Below are positions 25,975 through 35,596 of a stretch of DNA of 64,000 nucleotides, piece after piece. The notes below the pieces were generated by a model. That model was given only the letters and a program-made list of their open reading frames with translations, was not told the origin of the DNA and did no database searches. The stretch's first letter is position 1; every line of letters starts with the position of its first letter. Position numbers and translations under genes: made by a program. Source of the stretch: Akkermansiaceae bacterium (GTDB lineage Bacteria > Verrucomicrobiota > Verrucomicrobiia > Verrucomicrobiales > Akkermansiaceae); NCBI GenBank assembly GCA_023301765.1, contig JALZUC010000028.1, positions 42,980 to 106,979 of the forward strand. Direction: 5' to 3'.

Positions 25975-26979
25975 ATGTCTAATAATACATCTTACCACCC
26001 AGATCCAGAACGCTATGACGGGCGTATGCCTTATAGACGCTGTGGAAATTCAGGGCTCAAATTACCATCAATCTCATTAGGTTTCTGGCATAATTTTGGT
26101 GATCTAGATGACTTAGTTCAGTCAAAGCGTATTATGCACCGTGCATTCGATCTAGGTATCACGCATTTTGATTTTGCCAACAACTACGGCCCACCAGCTG
26201 GCTCAGCCGAAATCAACTGCGGCAAAATTCTTAAGTCAGATTTCTCTAATCATCGTGATGAGCTGGTCATATCCTCCAAAGCTGGATACCATATGTGGGA
26301 CGGCCCTTATGGTGAGTGGGGATCTCGTAAATACCTGCTCTCTTCACTCAATCAATCTCTTAAACGTCTTCAGTTAGACTATGTAGATATTTTCTACTCA
26401 CATCGGCCAGATCCAGAAACTCCACTTGAAGAAACTATGGGGGCCCTAGCTACTGCCGTACAGCAAGGAAAGGCTCTCTATGTAGGTATCTCAAATTACT
26501 CCGCTGAGCTAGCGGACTCAGCTATCAGCATACTCAAGGATATGGGTGTACCTTGCCTTATCCATCAGCCTAAGTACAACCTTTTTGAACGTTGGATAGA
26601 GGGTGGACTTACTGACATCTTATTAGCAAATGGAGTAGGATGCATCCCCTTTTCCCCACTCGCTCAGGGACTACTCACGGAACGTTATCTAGATGGCATA
26701 CCTGCAGATTCCCGAGCAGGTAAAGAACATGGTTATCTTCAGAAATCTGAAGTAAAAATAAAAATAGATAAAATACGCGCACTCAAGTCCATTGCTGAAA
26801 AACGAGAGCAATCGCTAGCGAACATGGCACTTGCATGGGTACTACGTCAACCATCAGTCACCAGTGCCCTGATAGGGGCATCTAGTGTAGAACAATTAGA
26901 AGATAATATTCAGTGCTTAAATCAGCTAGAATTCACCGCTGGTGAGCTAGCTGCTATTGATCAGATTGTTTCTGCCTGA
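25975..26979 (+). CDS. yghZ: Aldo/keto reductase, YghZ (L-glyceraldehyde 3-phosphate reductase) type
   Basis: The 334-residue TIM-barrel protein has the aldo/keto reductase tetrad: Asp and Tyr in FDFANNYGPPAGSAE, Lys in VISSKAGYHMW and His in IFYSHRPDPETPLEETM. The segment GPYGEWGSRKYLLSSLNQSL is characteristic of the AKR14 (YghZ) group, whose members reduce methylglyoxal and L-glyceraldehyde 3-phosphate with NADPH. Length matches the group. Its last 19 bases overlap the 3' end of the convergent gene that follows. Confidence 0.92.
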   Translation: MSNNTSYHPDPERYDGRMPYRRCGNSGLKLPSISLGFWHNFGDLDDLVQSKRIMHRAFDLGITHFDFANNYGPPAGSAEINCGKILKSDFSNHRDELVISSKAGYHMWDGPYGEWGSRKYLLSSLNQSLKRLQLDYVDIFYSHRPDPETPLEETMGALATAVQQGKALYVGISNYSAELADSAISILKDMGVPCLIHQPKYNLFERWIEGGLTDILLANGVGCIPFSPLAQGLLTERYLDGIPADSRAGKEHGYLQKSEVKIKIDKIRALKSIAEKREQSLANMALAWVLRQPSVTSALIGASSVEQLEDNIQCLNQLEFTAGELAAIDQIVSA

Positions 26980-27686
26980 GGTTCATCCCCGCCTGACTTG
27001 CCTGATTTCTGTGGTTCAGGTACTGACTTGCTGGCGTCTTTTGGCTGTGTATCTTGTTCTACAGCCTTTACAGGTGCTTTCGGCTGACTTAACGGCACCA
27101 CAGACTTATCTTTTAATTCCAGCTTATTTTTTGATCCATTTTTTCGGTTGTTAAGCTGCTTCTCCTTAGCAACCTGAGCCGCTTCTTCAAGTGAGTATAT
27201 CTCTGCCACTCGAAGGCTGCGCTTAGCTAGTTCTCGGGCTTCTTTATCACCGATAAGTGCCAAGCCTTCTTCGTTCACTTCACCTAGAAAGATTTTCCAA
27301 GCACGTTTAGTAACGATTTTTTTATCCACCTTCACCTTCGGCTCTTCAGGTGAGTCTTGGCGATTACCACGACCACCACGACTTCGCCGATTACGCCCTT
27401 GCTTACGTGCTATTTCTGAAGAATTTTGTTCCTCATTGCTATTATTTACCTGCTTATTATCAACAGGGTCTGCCTTTTCACTGGATTCGCCCTCTGTATT
27501 TTTAGCCGTTTTTTTCTTTGCGGTTTTAGCAGTTTTACTTACGCGTGGTTTTTTAGCGGAAGCCGGTGAGCTATTCTCTTTTTCAGTAGTTTTAGGCTCA
27601 TTAGCTATTTTGCCCTGGCTAGAGTCCTTAACTACTGATCTTGCCTGCTGCTCATTATTTTCCGGTTTTTGAGATTCTTCTGACAT
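26961..27686 (-). CDS. Basic, low-complexity protein with RG-rich segment, unknown function
   Basis: The 241-residue protein has no signal peptide or membrane helix. Residues 1-90 are rich in Lys, Glu, Ser and Ala, with KKPRVSKTAKTAKKKTAK resembling histone H1-like tails. Residues about 93-108 form an Arg/Gly patch (RKQGRNRRSRGGRGNRQ) typical of RNA-binding linkers. The only ordered-looking part is about residues 122-178 (KRAWKIFLGEVNEEGLALI, then RVAEIYSLEEAAQVAKE), probably helical. Nucleic-acid binding is a reasonable guess, not a demonstrated function. It converges with and overlaps the aldo/keto reductase gene. Confidence 0.7.
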   Translation of the reverse strand: MSEESQKPENNEQQARSVVKDSSQGKIANEPKTTEKENSSPASAKKPRVSKTAKTAKKKTAKNTEGESSEKADPVDNKQVNNSNEEQNSSEIARKQGRNRRSRGGRGNRQDSPEEPKVKVDKKIVTKRAWKIFLGEVNEEGLALIGDKEARELAKRSLRVAEIYSLEEAAQVAKEKQLNNRKNGSKNKLELKDKSVVPLSQPKAPVKAVEQDTQPKDASKSVPEPQKSGKSGGDEPQAETI

Positions 27687-27784
27687 GAAATAAAATTGGT
27701 TTAGTGGTTAGTAGTGCTTATTAGTCCTTATGTAATTTTCATTCAATGATTCACCAGAATAACACTTCTCTAAAGTTTTTTAGT

Positions 27785-27845
27785 AAGTAAAAATTAACCC
27801 CAGCGTGAAGCCACCCAACTAGGTGAGATGGCACTCGCTGAGGTT
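27785..27845 (-). terminator. Probable rho-independent terminator after the GspF/PilC gene
   Basis: Read on the minus strand, 27845-27796 folds as an imperfect hairpin. Its base is AACC/GGTT, then CAGCG/CGCTG, and further inward pairs include GCC/GGC. It is followed by AATTTTTACTT at 27795-27785. It begins 23 bases after the stop of the pilus inner-membrane gene, so it probably ends that transcript. Confidence 0.6.
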
Positions 27846-27867
27846 GATTAAGATTTATAGGCTAAGT

Positions 27868-29163
27868 CTAGGCTCCATCTACGTTCTGGATCATTTTAAT
27901 CAGAGGTAAGAAGAGAGCAAATACGATGGTTCCCACCACAAGAGCTAGGAAGACAATCATAATAGGCTCAAGTATTGATGTCATGGCCGTAACAGCGTTA
28001 TCAACCTCGTCATCATAGACATCCGCAACTTTAAGTAACATCTCAGGTAGCTGACCAGTTTCCTCACCTACATCAACCATACTGATCACCATCGATGGGA
28101 AAATATCTGAAGCTGCCTGAAGAGGAGTTACAATAGACTCCCCCTCTTTAACCGCATCGTGAACGTTTTCAATAGCTTTAGAAACTACTACGTTACCAGC
28201 TGTATCACGTGTAATGGTAAGCGCCTGAAGGATAGGAACACCAGAGGTTACTAGTGTGCCCAGTGTTCGTGAGAAACGTGAGATAGCACTTTTCTTAGTA
28301 AGATCACCAAAGACAGGGAGCTTTAACTTAAAGGCATCTAGCCCAGCTCTTCCACCCGGAGTATTGGCCCAGAGCTTACCAAGAACAAATATACCACCTA
28401 AGACTAAGAATATCCAAACTGCGTTAGGTAAGATAAATGGACGTGCCAACATATTGTCTGAAAATCCAAAAACCATTCTGGAGATTAAAGGCAGCTGTGC
28501 ACCCCCTTCGTCAGCAAACATTTCCTTAAATTTAGGAACAATGAAGAGCATTAGAAATGTCAGAATACCCATCGCAATGAAGAGCACGATCAATGGATAG
28601 ACCATGGCTGAAACAATCTTATTCTTCAGCTTCTCAGCTTTTTCCATATACTCAGCAAGACGTGTAAGAACAACTTCTAACACACCACCAAGCTCACCGG
28701 CCTTCACCATGTTTACAAAGAGCTTGTTAAAGATCTTAGGATGCTGGGCTAGACTTTCTGAGAAAGTAGCACCTGACTGCACAGATTCTGCAAGTGAGTT
28801 CAACGTGAAACTGAGAGCAGGATTCGGCTCCTGTTTACCAAGAACTGTCAAGCCACGAAGAAGTGGGAGACCAGCATCAATGAGTGTAGCTAACTGACGA
28901 GTAAATAGCATAAGCACCTTTGGCTTAATTTTACCGACCTTACCATTTTTAGGTAACTTTTTACCACGTGACTTAGTTTTAGCTTTGGCTTTGCCTTTAC
29001 TTTTACCCGCAGCAAGAGAGCCTTTACCTTCCTCTACTACTTGTGTGGGGTATAGTCCTTGAGCACGAAGTTGCTGAATAGCATCCGCCTCTGAGGAGGC
29101 AGGCATACTGCCAGTAGTCTGCTCACCCTTCGCATCGAGTGCTGTATATTGAAAATTAGCCAT
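27868..29163 (-). CDS. Type IV pilus/type II secretion inner-membrane platform protein (PilC/GspF family)
   Basis: The 431-residue protein has two T2SSF domains. The N-terminus (FQYTALDAKGEQTTGSM) and the first domain motif FTRQLATLIDAGLPLLRGL are typical. The second copy starts at FSRTLGTLVTSGVPILQAL. Three hydrophobic helices are present (about 170-190, 222-245 and near the C-terminus, IMIVFLALVVGTIVFALFLP). GspF/PilC sits in the inner membrane and links the assembly ATPase to the growing pilus or pseudopilus. A Lys-rich linker (about residues 48-80) precedes the first domain. The two ATPase genes lie just upstream on the same strand, so this is a partial pilus/secretion operon. Confidence 0.95.
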   Translation of the reverse strand: MANFQYTALDAKGEQTTGSMPASSEADAIQQLRAQGLYPTQVVEEGKGSLAAGKSKGKAKAKTKSRGKKLPKNGKVGKIKPKVLMLFTRQLATLIDAGLPLLRGLTVLGKQEPNPALSFTLNSLAESVQSGATFSESLAQHPKIFNKLFVNMVKAGELGGVLEVVLTRLAEYMEKAEKLKNKIVSAMVYPLIVLFIAMGILTFLMLFIVPKFKEMFADEGGAQLPLISRMVFGFSDNMLARPFILPNAVWIFLVLGGIFVLGKLWANTPGGRAGLDAFKLKLPVFGDLTKKSAISRFSRTLGTLVTSGVPILQALTITRDTAGNVVVSKAIENVHDAVKEGESIVTPLQAASDIFPSMVISMVDVGEETGQLPEMLLKVADVYDDEVDNAVTAMTSILEPIMIVFLALVVGTIVFALFLPLIKMIQNVDGA

Positions 29164-29269
29164 ATTCTTTATGAAACGTATTAGTTGATGATTTGATCAT
29201 GCTCAAAATTGAGCTGTTTGGAAGCAGAAAAACCACCCCCTTTTAAAACAATATTTTATTATCTCTTGG

Positions 29270-30943
29270 TTAAGTATATTTGAGTACTTCCTCAATAGTA
29301 GTACTACCCTCATAGATATTACGTAATCCATCCTCACGGAGGGTCTGCATACCTAGTTCAATAGCTTTTTGCTTTAACACCACAGTGGGTGCTTTCTCCG
29401 TAATAAGGTCACGTAGAGGATCTGTAACATCAAGTAATTCAAATAGACCTCGGCGGCCTTTGTAGCCAGATTGATCACAGACATCACAGCCGCGTCCTGT
29501 GTAAAACTCCTTATCACCTAGCTCATGTGATGTAACACCTAATTGAGTAAGTAGTGCCTCATTGGGTTCATATGCAGCACGGCAACTTTTACAAATCGTC
29601 CGCAGTAGTCGCTGGGCTAACACCCCCTCTAGCGAGGCCGCTACAAGGAACGGCTCAGTACCCATGTCAACAAGACGTGTAACTGCACCTGGCGCATCAT
29701 TAGTGTGTAGTGTAGATAACACTAGGTGACCCGTTAGCGAAGCCTGAATGGCTATCTGGGCAGTATCAAGGTCACGAATCTCACCTATCAGAATACGATC
29801 TGGGTCTTGGCGTAAAAATGCACGTAAAACACGTGAAAAAGTCATTCCAATACTCTCATTTACTGGAACCTGTACAATGCCATCAACATCATATTCCACA
29901 GGATCTTCTGCAGTCAGAAGCTTAGAGTCTATAGTGTTAATTTCTTTTAGTGCAGCGTATAGAGTAGTGGTCTTACCCGCACCAGTAGGTCCAGTACAGA
30001 TAAAGATCCCGTTAGGCTTACGCACCGTATCATTAATATAATCAAAAATTGCTGGAGGCATGCCGAGCATATCCAAACTAAGGTTGATATTACTTCGGTC
30101 CAATACTCGCAGTACGACACTCTCACCATGCTGAGTAGGCAGAGTAGAAACACGCATATCTACTTGTTTCTCTCCAATATGCTTAACGATACGCCCATCC
30201 TGAGGGAGGCGTTTCTCAGCGATATTCATACTCGACATCACTTTGATTCGAGAAAGAATTGGTAATGCTAAATGCGCAGGAGGTGGCGCCATCTCATAGA
30301 GCGCACCATCTACACGGTAACGTATTTTGAAATCTGACTCGAAGGGCTCAAAGTGTATATCTGAGGCTCCTTCATTAATTGCCTGATAGAGTACAAGATC
30401 GACATAGCGAACGATTGGCGCAGAGTTTGCCTCAGCCTCCACGTCTACATTACCCTGTTCACTTTGATCAGTGAACTCTAATTGCCCTAGCACGTCATCT
30501 ATGGCTTGGCCTTGACCACCATACGCTTCATCAATTTTTTTCTCAACGACATGATCCGGAGCTATCGCTAAGATAATCTCTTTACCAAGTGCAAAGCGTA
30601 AATCTTCTATCACCTGTGGGTTTAATGGATCTACTAGACAGACTGTAAGGCCTTCATTATCCACATTAATAGGTAATGCTCCGTGTAGGCGAGCCATACC
30701 TGAGGGTATGAGCGAAGTTAATTCTGGTGGTGGATCAAAGTTACTAAGGTCTACCATTCCGCAGCGAAGCTCATTAGCAATAATAGGCCAGATATCATCT
30801 GCTGTCTTAATGACCTCATAGTCCGCCAAGATCTCAGCTAGCTCCTTGCCGCTGTTCTCGACTTCCTGTACGATGTCCGCCGCGAGGTATTGATCAATCA
30901 ATCCTCTATTGGTAAAAATATCGATGAGTTGTGAATTTTCCAT
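29270..30943 (-). CDS. PilB/GspE-family assembly ATPase, second of a tandem pair
   Basis: The 557-residue protein has an N-terminal MshEN-type domain (about 1-150), then the secretion ATPase core. Walker A is GPTGAGKTTT (residues 318-327, Lys 324). The Asp box is TAEDPVEYDVDGIVQV, Walker B is RILIGEIRDLDTAQIA, and the His box is GHLVLSTLHTNDAPGAV. The C-terminal four-Cys zinc site is CKSC...CDVC. All catalytic elements are intact. It powers pilus extension or pseudopilus assembly from the cytoplasm. It starts 57 bases after a homologous gene of nearly equal length; the two are paralogues, not a fragment and a full copy. Confidence 0.95.
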   Translation of the reverse strand: MENSQLIDIFTNRGLIDQYLAADIVQEVENSGKELAEILADYEVIKTADDIWPIIANELRCGMVDLSNFDPPPELTSLIPSGMARLHGALPINVDNEGLTVCLVDPLNPQVIEDLRFALGKEIILAIAPDHVVEKKIDEAYGGQGQAIDDVLGQLEFTDQSEQGNVDVEAEANSAPIVRYVDLVLYQAINEGASDIHFEPFESDFKIRYRVDGALYEMAPPPAHLALPILSRIKVMSSMNIAEKRLPQDGRIVKHIGEKQVDMRVSTLPTQHGESVVLRVLDRSNINLSLDMLGMPPAIFDYINDTVRKPNGIFICTGPTGAGKTTTLYAALKEINTIDSKLLTAEDPVEYDVDGIVQVPVNESIGMTFSRVLRAFLRQDPDRILIGEIRDLDTAQIAIQASLTGHLVLSTLHTNDAPGAVTRLVDMGTEPFLVAASLEGVLAQRLLRTICKSCRAAYEPNEALLTQLGVTSHELGDKEFYTGRGCDVCDQSGYKGRRGLFELLDVTDPLRDLITEKAPTVVLKQKAIELGMQTLREDGLRNIYEGSTTIEEVLKYT

Positions 30944-31000
30944 GAAAAATAGTTAAACTGTTACTTGTATCCGAGGCTGATTGCCATGGGTATTTATTTT

Positions 31001-32677
31001 TTAATCATTATCCGCCATAGTGACTCTCATCACCTCTGAAGCAGAGGTCATACCACCTAGCACTTTACGTATACCATCCTCACGAAGGGTCCGCATACCT
31101 AGCTCACGAGCACGGCGCCGTAGCTGAGGGGAGGTAAGATCTTCATTAATCAAGTGCCTGACTTCATCATCTACTTTAAAGATCTCAAAAATACCTGCCC
31201 GGCCTTTATACCCGCCTTGGCGACAGACATCACAGCCCTGCGGCCCCATGATATCACTTTCAGCCACCTGCTTAGCATCTAGGTTAAGAGTGCGCATTTC
31301 ACGCTCCGTTAAGCTAGCCGCCTCCTTACACGCAGGACATAGCTTTCGTACCAGACGCTGAGCAATAATAGCACGCACTGATGAAGCTACCAAAAACCGC
31401 TTCACACCAATATCAGCAAGACGGGCAACAGCTCCGGGTGCATCATTTGTGTGTAGCGTGGAGAATACTAAGTGACCAGTTAGGGCAGCCTGAATGGCAA
31501 TACCCGCTGTCTCCTCATCTCGAATCTCACCTAACATAATAATATTAGGTGCCTGACGCATCATCGCACGCAGTGCTGCGGCAAATGTCATGCCGATGTC
31601 AGTATTTACCATCACTTGATTAATACCAGGAAGCTCATACTCCACCGGATCTTCCACGGTGATAATTTTACGGTCCGGGGTATTAATTGTATTGAGGCAA
31701 CCATAAAGAGTAGTGGTTTTTCCTGACCCCGTAGGCCCTGTTACTAGCACGATACCATCAGGGAGACGGATCATTTTCTCAATAGTCTCTTGATCGTCAG
31801 ATAGGAAGCCGAGCTCGGGCAGACCTAACATAAGTGAAGTTTTATCAAGGATACGCATAACGATACTCTCGCCATGGTTACTCGGTACTGATGATACACG
31901 GAGATCTACCTCCTTTGTGCCCACACGGATCTGTATTCTACCATCCTGAGGGATACGCTTTTCCGCAATACTCATGGATCCACTCATCACCTTAATGCGT
32001 GCAATGATAGCGGGGTGAAGCTTCTTAGGGTGATTATCTATTTCCACCAACTTGCCATCCATACGGTAACGGACACGAAGCACGGTCTCCATTGGCTCAA
32101 TATGAATATCACTGGCCTTCAATTTAAATGAGTCCAGCAACATTGAGGAAACGATTTTGATAATAGGAGCATCATCAGCAGTTGCTTCTTCATCGCCCTC
32201 CGCTCCGACTACAGTAAAGGCTTCAGCACCTGACGAATCATTGACTTCACCACCGTAATTCTGATTAATTACCTGGGCAATAGCGCTATGAGTTGCGCAG
32301 ACAAAGTTAATCTCACGACTGAGGATGTGCGGCAGGCTATCAAGCGTTTCAAAATCTAGAGGATCTGCTATGGCCAATGTTAAGTAAGAGCCATCATCAG
32401 CTACTGGCACAGTGCGAAAGCGCTTTACCACATCCTCTGCAACAAGTTCAAAAACGTGCGGTGGAAGAGGCAAATGAGCTAAATCCACATAATCAATACT
32501 TGAACTCTGTGCGCAGACCTTAGCGATATTTTCCTCAGATATACGGTCATCTGTAATAAGGCGCTCCACAACGCTCTGTGAACCCTGTAGCTGGGCACGG
32601 ATGGCGTCTATTTCTTCAGCGGCGATTAGGCCTGCTTCAGTCAGTAGTTCGAGAAGGTAGTCTTCGTTGGAATACAC
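31001..32677 (-). CDS. PilB/GspE-family assembly ATPase, first of a tandem pair
   Basis: The 558-residue protein has the same domain order as its downstream neighbour. An N-terminal MshEN domain is followed by Walker A GPTGSGKTTT starting at residue 314, Asp box TVEDPVEYELPGINQV, Walker B NIIMLGEIRDEETAGIA, His box GHLVFSTLHTNDAPGAV and zinc Cys pairs CPAC and CDVC. It is complete and should be active. Its N-terminal domain and linker differ clearly from the downstream copy, so the two ATPases probably serve different machines or partners. It is the first gene of this minus-strand group and is divergent from the antiporter gene. Confidence 0.95.
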   Translation of the reverse strand: MYSNEDYLLELLTEAGLIAAEEIDAIRAQLQGSQSVVERLITDDRISEENIAKVCAQSSSIDYVDLAHLPLPPHVFELVAEDVVKRFRTVPVADDGSYLTLAIADPLDFETLDSLPHILSREINFVCATHSAIAQVINQNYGGEVNDSSGAEAFTVVGAEGDEEATADDAPIIKIVSSMLLDSFKLKASDIHIEPMETVLRVRYRMDGKLVEIDNHPKKLHPAIIARIKVMSGSMSIAEKRIPQDGRIQIRVGTKEVDLRVSSVPSNHGESIVMRILDKTSLMLGLPELGFLSDDQETIEKMIRLPDGIVLVTGPTGSGKTTTLYGCLNTINTPDRKIITVEDPVEYELPGINQVMVNTDIGMTFAAALRAMMRQAPNIIMLGEIRDEETAGIAIQAALTGHLVFSTLHTNDAPGAVARLADIGVKRFLVASSVRAIIAQRLVRKLCPACKEAASLTEREMRTLNLDAKQVAESDIMGPQGCDVCRQGGYKGRAGIFEIFKVDDEVRHLINEDLTSPQLRRRARELGMRTLREDGIRKVLGGMTSASEVMRVTMADND

Positions 32678-32915
32678 GGTATAATTCTTCGCTTGGTTAG
32701 TAGATAATTACGTCGTAAACATTACAGTATTCCATGCTTAGCTTTAACTAAGATCAGAAAACTATGACCGAGAAGCTGGCCAAATGCTCAGCCCACGTCA
32801 AGTCACCATATTAAAATAATCTCATCCGCCTCAAACTCGGTTAGTCTACGTGAAATTTTCCCTTATTAGCAGTCGTCATAACATCATTTTCACTCTTGAA
32901 TACCGCACAAGATTT

Positions 32916-34736
32916 ATGTCCCCACTCACTTACTTCACTATCGTACTCGGCCTTGGAATCCTAGCTCAATGGCTAGCATGGAAAGCTAAGTTACCCTCTA
33001 TCCTCCTACTCTTAGCATTTGGATTTGCTATGGGGCATTTTAGCGGTGTTACTATAGACAACTATTTAGCAAATAATGATGTATTACTATCTGCTGTAGG
33101 GATTTGCGTCGCCGTCATTCTCTTTGAAGGGGGGCTTACACTCAAGTTTTCAGATTTAAAGCTAAGTGGTGCCCCGGTATTCCGGCTATGTACCATTGGT
33201 GCCGCCGTCAGCTTTTTACTAACTTATGGAACCTGCCGCTATGTCTTGATGTATGACTGGCGGGTAGCCTCCTTACTAGGAGCTATCCTCGTAGTAACGG
33301 GCCCTACGGTAATCGCCCCTCTACTACGTCATATCAAACCTTCACGCAAAATAGGTAATGTAGTAAAATGGGAAGGTATCATCGTAGACCCCATCGGCGC
33401 CATACTCGCCGTTCTCGTCTACCAAGCAGCCATTGCCGGTAATGTAGAGGCAGCTAAAGATGAAATCCTACAAGCACTCGGCCTCACGCTGCTGGTGGGA
33501 GTGGTCATGGCATTAATTTTAGCAAAAATCATCGAACTGCTCCTCAAGCACCACCTCATACCAGACTACCTTCACTCTGTGTTTCTCCTCGCAGTGACAG
33601 CCATCGCCTTTGCCGCCTCAAACTCTATTCAAGCAGAATCCGGACTCCTCACCAGCACTGTCCTCGGAATAGCGCTAGCTAATCAAAAATCAGTATCAGT
33701 CAAACACATCCTTGAGTTTAAGGAAAACCTCCGCGTATTGATCATCTCCGTGCTATTTATTATCCTCTCGGGACGAATCGCCATCTCAGAACTAAAAGAC
33801 GCCCTCCTACCAGGCCTCGTCCTACTCGCCTTTCTAGTTATCCTCATCCGCCCAGCCTCCGTATTTATTGCTAACCTCTTTAGCAAGAGCGTCAGCTTTA
33901 AGGACCAGCTCTTCCTCTCAGCGATGGCACCTCGCGGTATAGTCGCGGCAGCCGTAACCGCCATCTTTGCGCTCGAGTTTGACCACGCCGTACATGCAGG
34001 AAATCTAAGCCCCGCTGTGGGCAAAGTCACCCACCAGATGGTTCCCATCGTCTTTATCGTAATCATCGGCACAGTTACCATCTACGGGCTCCTAGCAGCA
34101 CCCATTGCACGTAGACTGGGACTAGCCACCAAAAACCCACGCGGTATCCTCTTTGCAGGTGCCGGTAACTGGGCACGACTAGCCGCCAAAGCACTCATTG
34201 ACGATGGCCACGATGTTATGATGCTAGATACCAACTACGATAACATAGCACGCGCTAAACTAGAAGGAATACCCGCCCAGCGAGCCAATATCCTCTCCGA
34301 GTATGTAGAAGAAGAAATGGATCTAGCTGGGCTAGGTCAACTCCTCGCCAGCACACCTAATGATGAGATTAACTCACTCGCCTCCCATCACTTTGTGCAC
34401 GTCTTTGGCAGGGAGAATATCTGGCAGGTAGCCCCCATGGACGATGACGCCCATCACCAGACCGCCGTAGCCGGTCACATGCGCGGGCGTATTAGCTTCC
34501 CCACCAGACCTCAAAATATCAGTCTTGAGAAATTTGTAGCCGAGGGCGCTATCATGAAAAAAACTACTCTCACTGAGCAGTTTACCATCCAGAACTTCAC
34601 CTCTCTCTACGGAGAAGACCACATCCTACTATTCCTCGACACTGAGGAACGCGGCCTCGAAGTAGCCCATGAAAAAATGCGCACACCTGGACCAGACACC
34701 ACAATATACGCACTTATTCGCAAGCAAAACGCATAA
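32916..34736 (+). CDS. CPA-family sodium(potassium)/proton antiporter with RCK (TrkA-N) domain
   Basis: The start is placed at the ATG at 32916, where the first helix begins (MSPLTYFTIVLGLGILAQW). An in-frame GTG at 32850 would add a polar 22-residue extension. The 606-residue product has about twelve transmembrane helices. The antiporter core includes VTGPTVIAPLLRHIKP and EGIIVDPIGAILAVLVY, the latter with the ion-binding Asp typical of NhaP-like exchangers. After the last helix (about residue 390) comes a Rossmann RCK domain (GILFAGAGNWARLAAKAL), which usually binds nucleotide or ions and gates transport. It fits pH and monovalent cation homeostasis. The upstream gene is divergent. Confidence 0.9.
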   Translation: MSPLTYFTIVLGLGILAQWLAWKAKLPSILLLLAFGFAMGHFSGVTIDNYLANNDVLLSAVGICVAVILFEGGLTLKFSDLKLSGAPVFRLCTIGAAVSFLLTYGTCRYVLMYDWRVASLLGAILVVTGPTVIAPLLRHIKPSRKIGNVVKWEGIIVDPIGAILAVLVYQAAIAGNVEAAKDEILQALGLTLLVGVVMALILAKIIELLLKHHLIPDYLHSVFLLAVTAIAFAASNSIQAESGLLTSTVLGIALANQKSVSVKHILEFKENLRVLIISVLFIILSGRIAISELKDALLPGLVLLAFLVILIRPASVFIANLFSKSVSFKDQLFLSAMAPRGIVAAAVTAIFALEFDHAVHAGNLSPAVGKVTHQMVPIVFIVIIGTVTIYGLLAAPIARRLGLATKNPRGILFAGAGNWARLAAKALIDDGHDVMMLDTNYDNIARAKLEGIPAQRANILSEYVEEEMDLAGLGQLLASTPNDEINSLASHHFVHVFGRENIWQVAPMDDDAHHQTAVAGHMRGRISFPTRPQNISLEKFVAEGAIMKKTTLTEQFTIQNFTSLYGEDHILLFLDTEERGLEVAHEKMRTPGPDTTIYALIRKQNA

Positions 34737-34765
34737 TAAATACCATAAAGCATCATTAAAAAATC

Positions 34766-35533
34766 ATGTACGAGAAGCTAGAAGCCACACTCCACGATAC
34801 CTTCTGGGAAGCCGAGGGCGCGGGTATAGAGCTCTCATTATTAGAAAAGTTTTTAGACTCGCACTCCGGCACCTCACTAGAGCTCGGCTGCGGTTCAGGT
34901 AGACTCATGTTACCGCTGTTAGAAAAAGGCTACCTCATCGAAGGGTTAGATAACTCAGCGGACATGCTAGAGCTCTTCCGTCAGCACGCGCCCCCACAAG
35001 AACCAGTCATCCACCACGGTGACATTAGAGAATTTCAGACTGGCGCCACCTATTCCGCCATTACCATACCCGCATTCACCCTCCAGCTCCTACCCTACGC
35101 GGATCTTCCAGCTATCTTAGCGAACATCCGCCGTCACCTCCACCCAGATGGAGGCCTCTACATCACCCTCTTTATCCCATGGGCTGAAATCACCGGCGAT
35201 CTCGAAGAAGGCGAAGAATTTCTTGATCACGAGACCTACTACCCAGATGGACGCTGCGCACGCTGTCACACTCGCTTCCAAATTAGGCGTATCTCGCAGC
35301 AGCTCCTACGCGAGCACCGCTATGAACTCTGCTCAAAAGACGGAAAAGTCATCGAAACAAGTAACAGCACCCACGATCTAACATGGCTCTGGCCACGTGA
35401 AGTCTGCAAGCTCCTGACTGACTCTGGATTTTCTATTCAAAAAATGATCGGTGATTTTAAGATCGATGAACCCTTTGACGAAGACAGCCAGATGGTTACC
35501 CTCTTTGCCCAGCGGGTGGAGGAATTAGACTAG
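34766..35533 (+). CDS. Class I SAM-dependent methyltransferase
   Basis: The 255-residue protein has the SAM-binding motif LELGCGSGRLMLPLLEKG (about residues 37-54) and an acidic second-strand end (IEGLDNSADML). The methyltransferase-25 fold covers the first 150 residues. The C-terminal half carries a region (RCARCHTRFQIRR, with two Cys) that is not usual in the fold. The substrate is unknown. It lies 29 bases downstream of the antiporter and may share its transcript. Confidence 0.85.
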   Translation: MYEKLEATLHDTFWEAEGAGIELSLLEKFLDSHSGTSLELGCGSGRLMLPLLEKGYLIEGLDNSADMLELFRQHAPPQEPVIHHGDIREFQTGATYSAITIPAFTLQLLPYADLPAILANIRRHLHPDGGLYITLFIPWAEITGDLEEGEEFLDHETYYPDGRCARCHTRFQIRRISQQLLREHRYELCSKDGKVIETSNSTHDLTWLWPREVCKLLTDSGFSIQKMIGDFKIDEPFDEDSQMVTLFAQRVEELD

Positions 35534-35596
35534 ATCAGGGTTGCCATTCCCTACCTTTAGTTTAATGCGCATGGCAAAAGAAGCACCACTTTTACT

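Noticed and set aside
25856..26080. A 74-codon frame before the aldo/keto reductase
   Set aside because: It overlaps the reductase start by over 100 bases and resembles no protein; the reductase motifs fix the true frame.
32850..32915. GTG start for the antiporter
   Set aside because: It adds a polar extension before a first helix that already begins at the ATG at 32916.
33683..34081. A 132-codon antisense frame opposite the antiporter
   Set aside because: It is a shadow of the antiporter helices; the sense frame has conserved ion-binding motifs.
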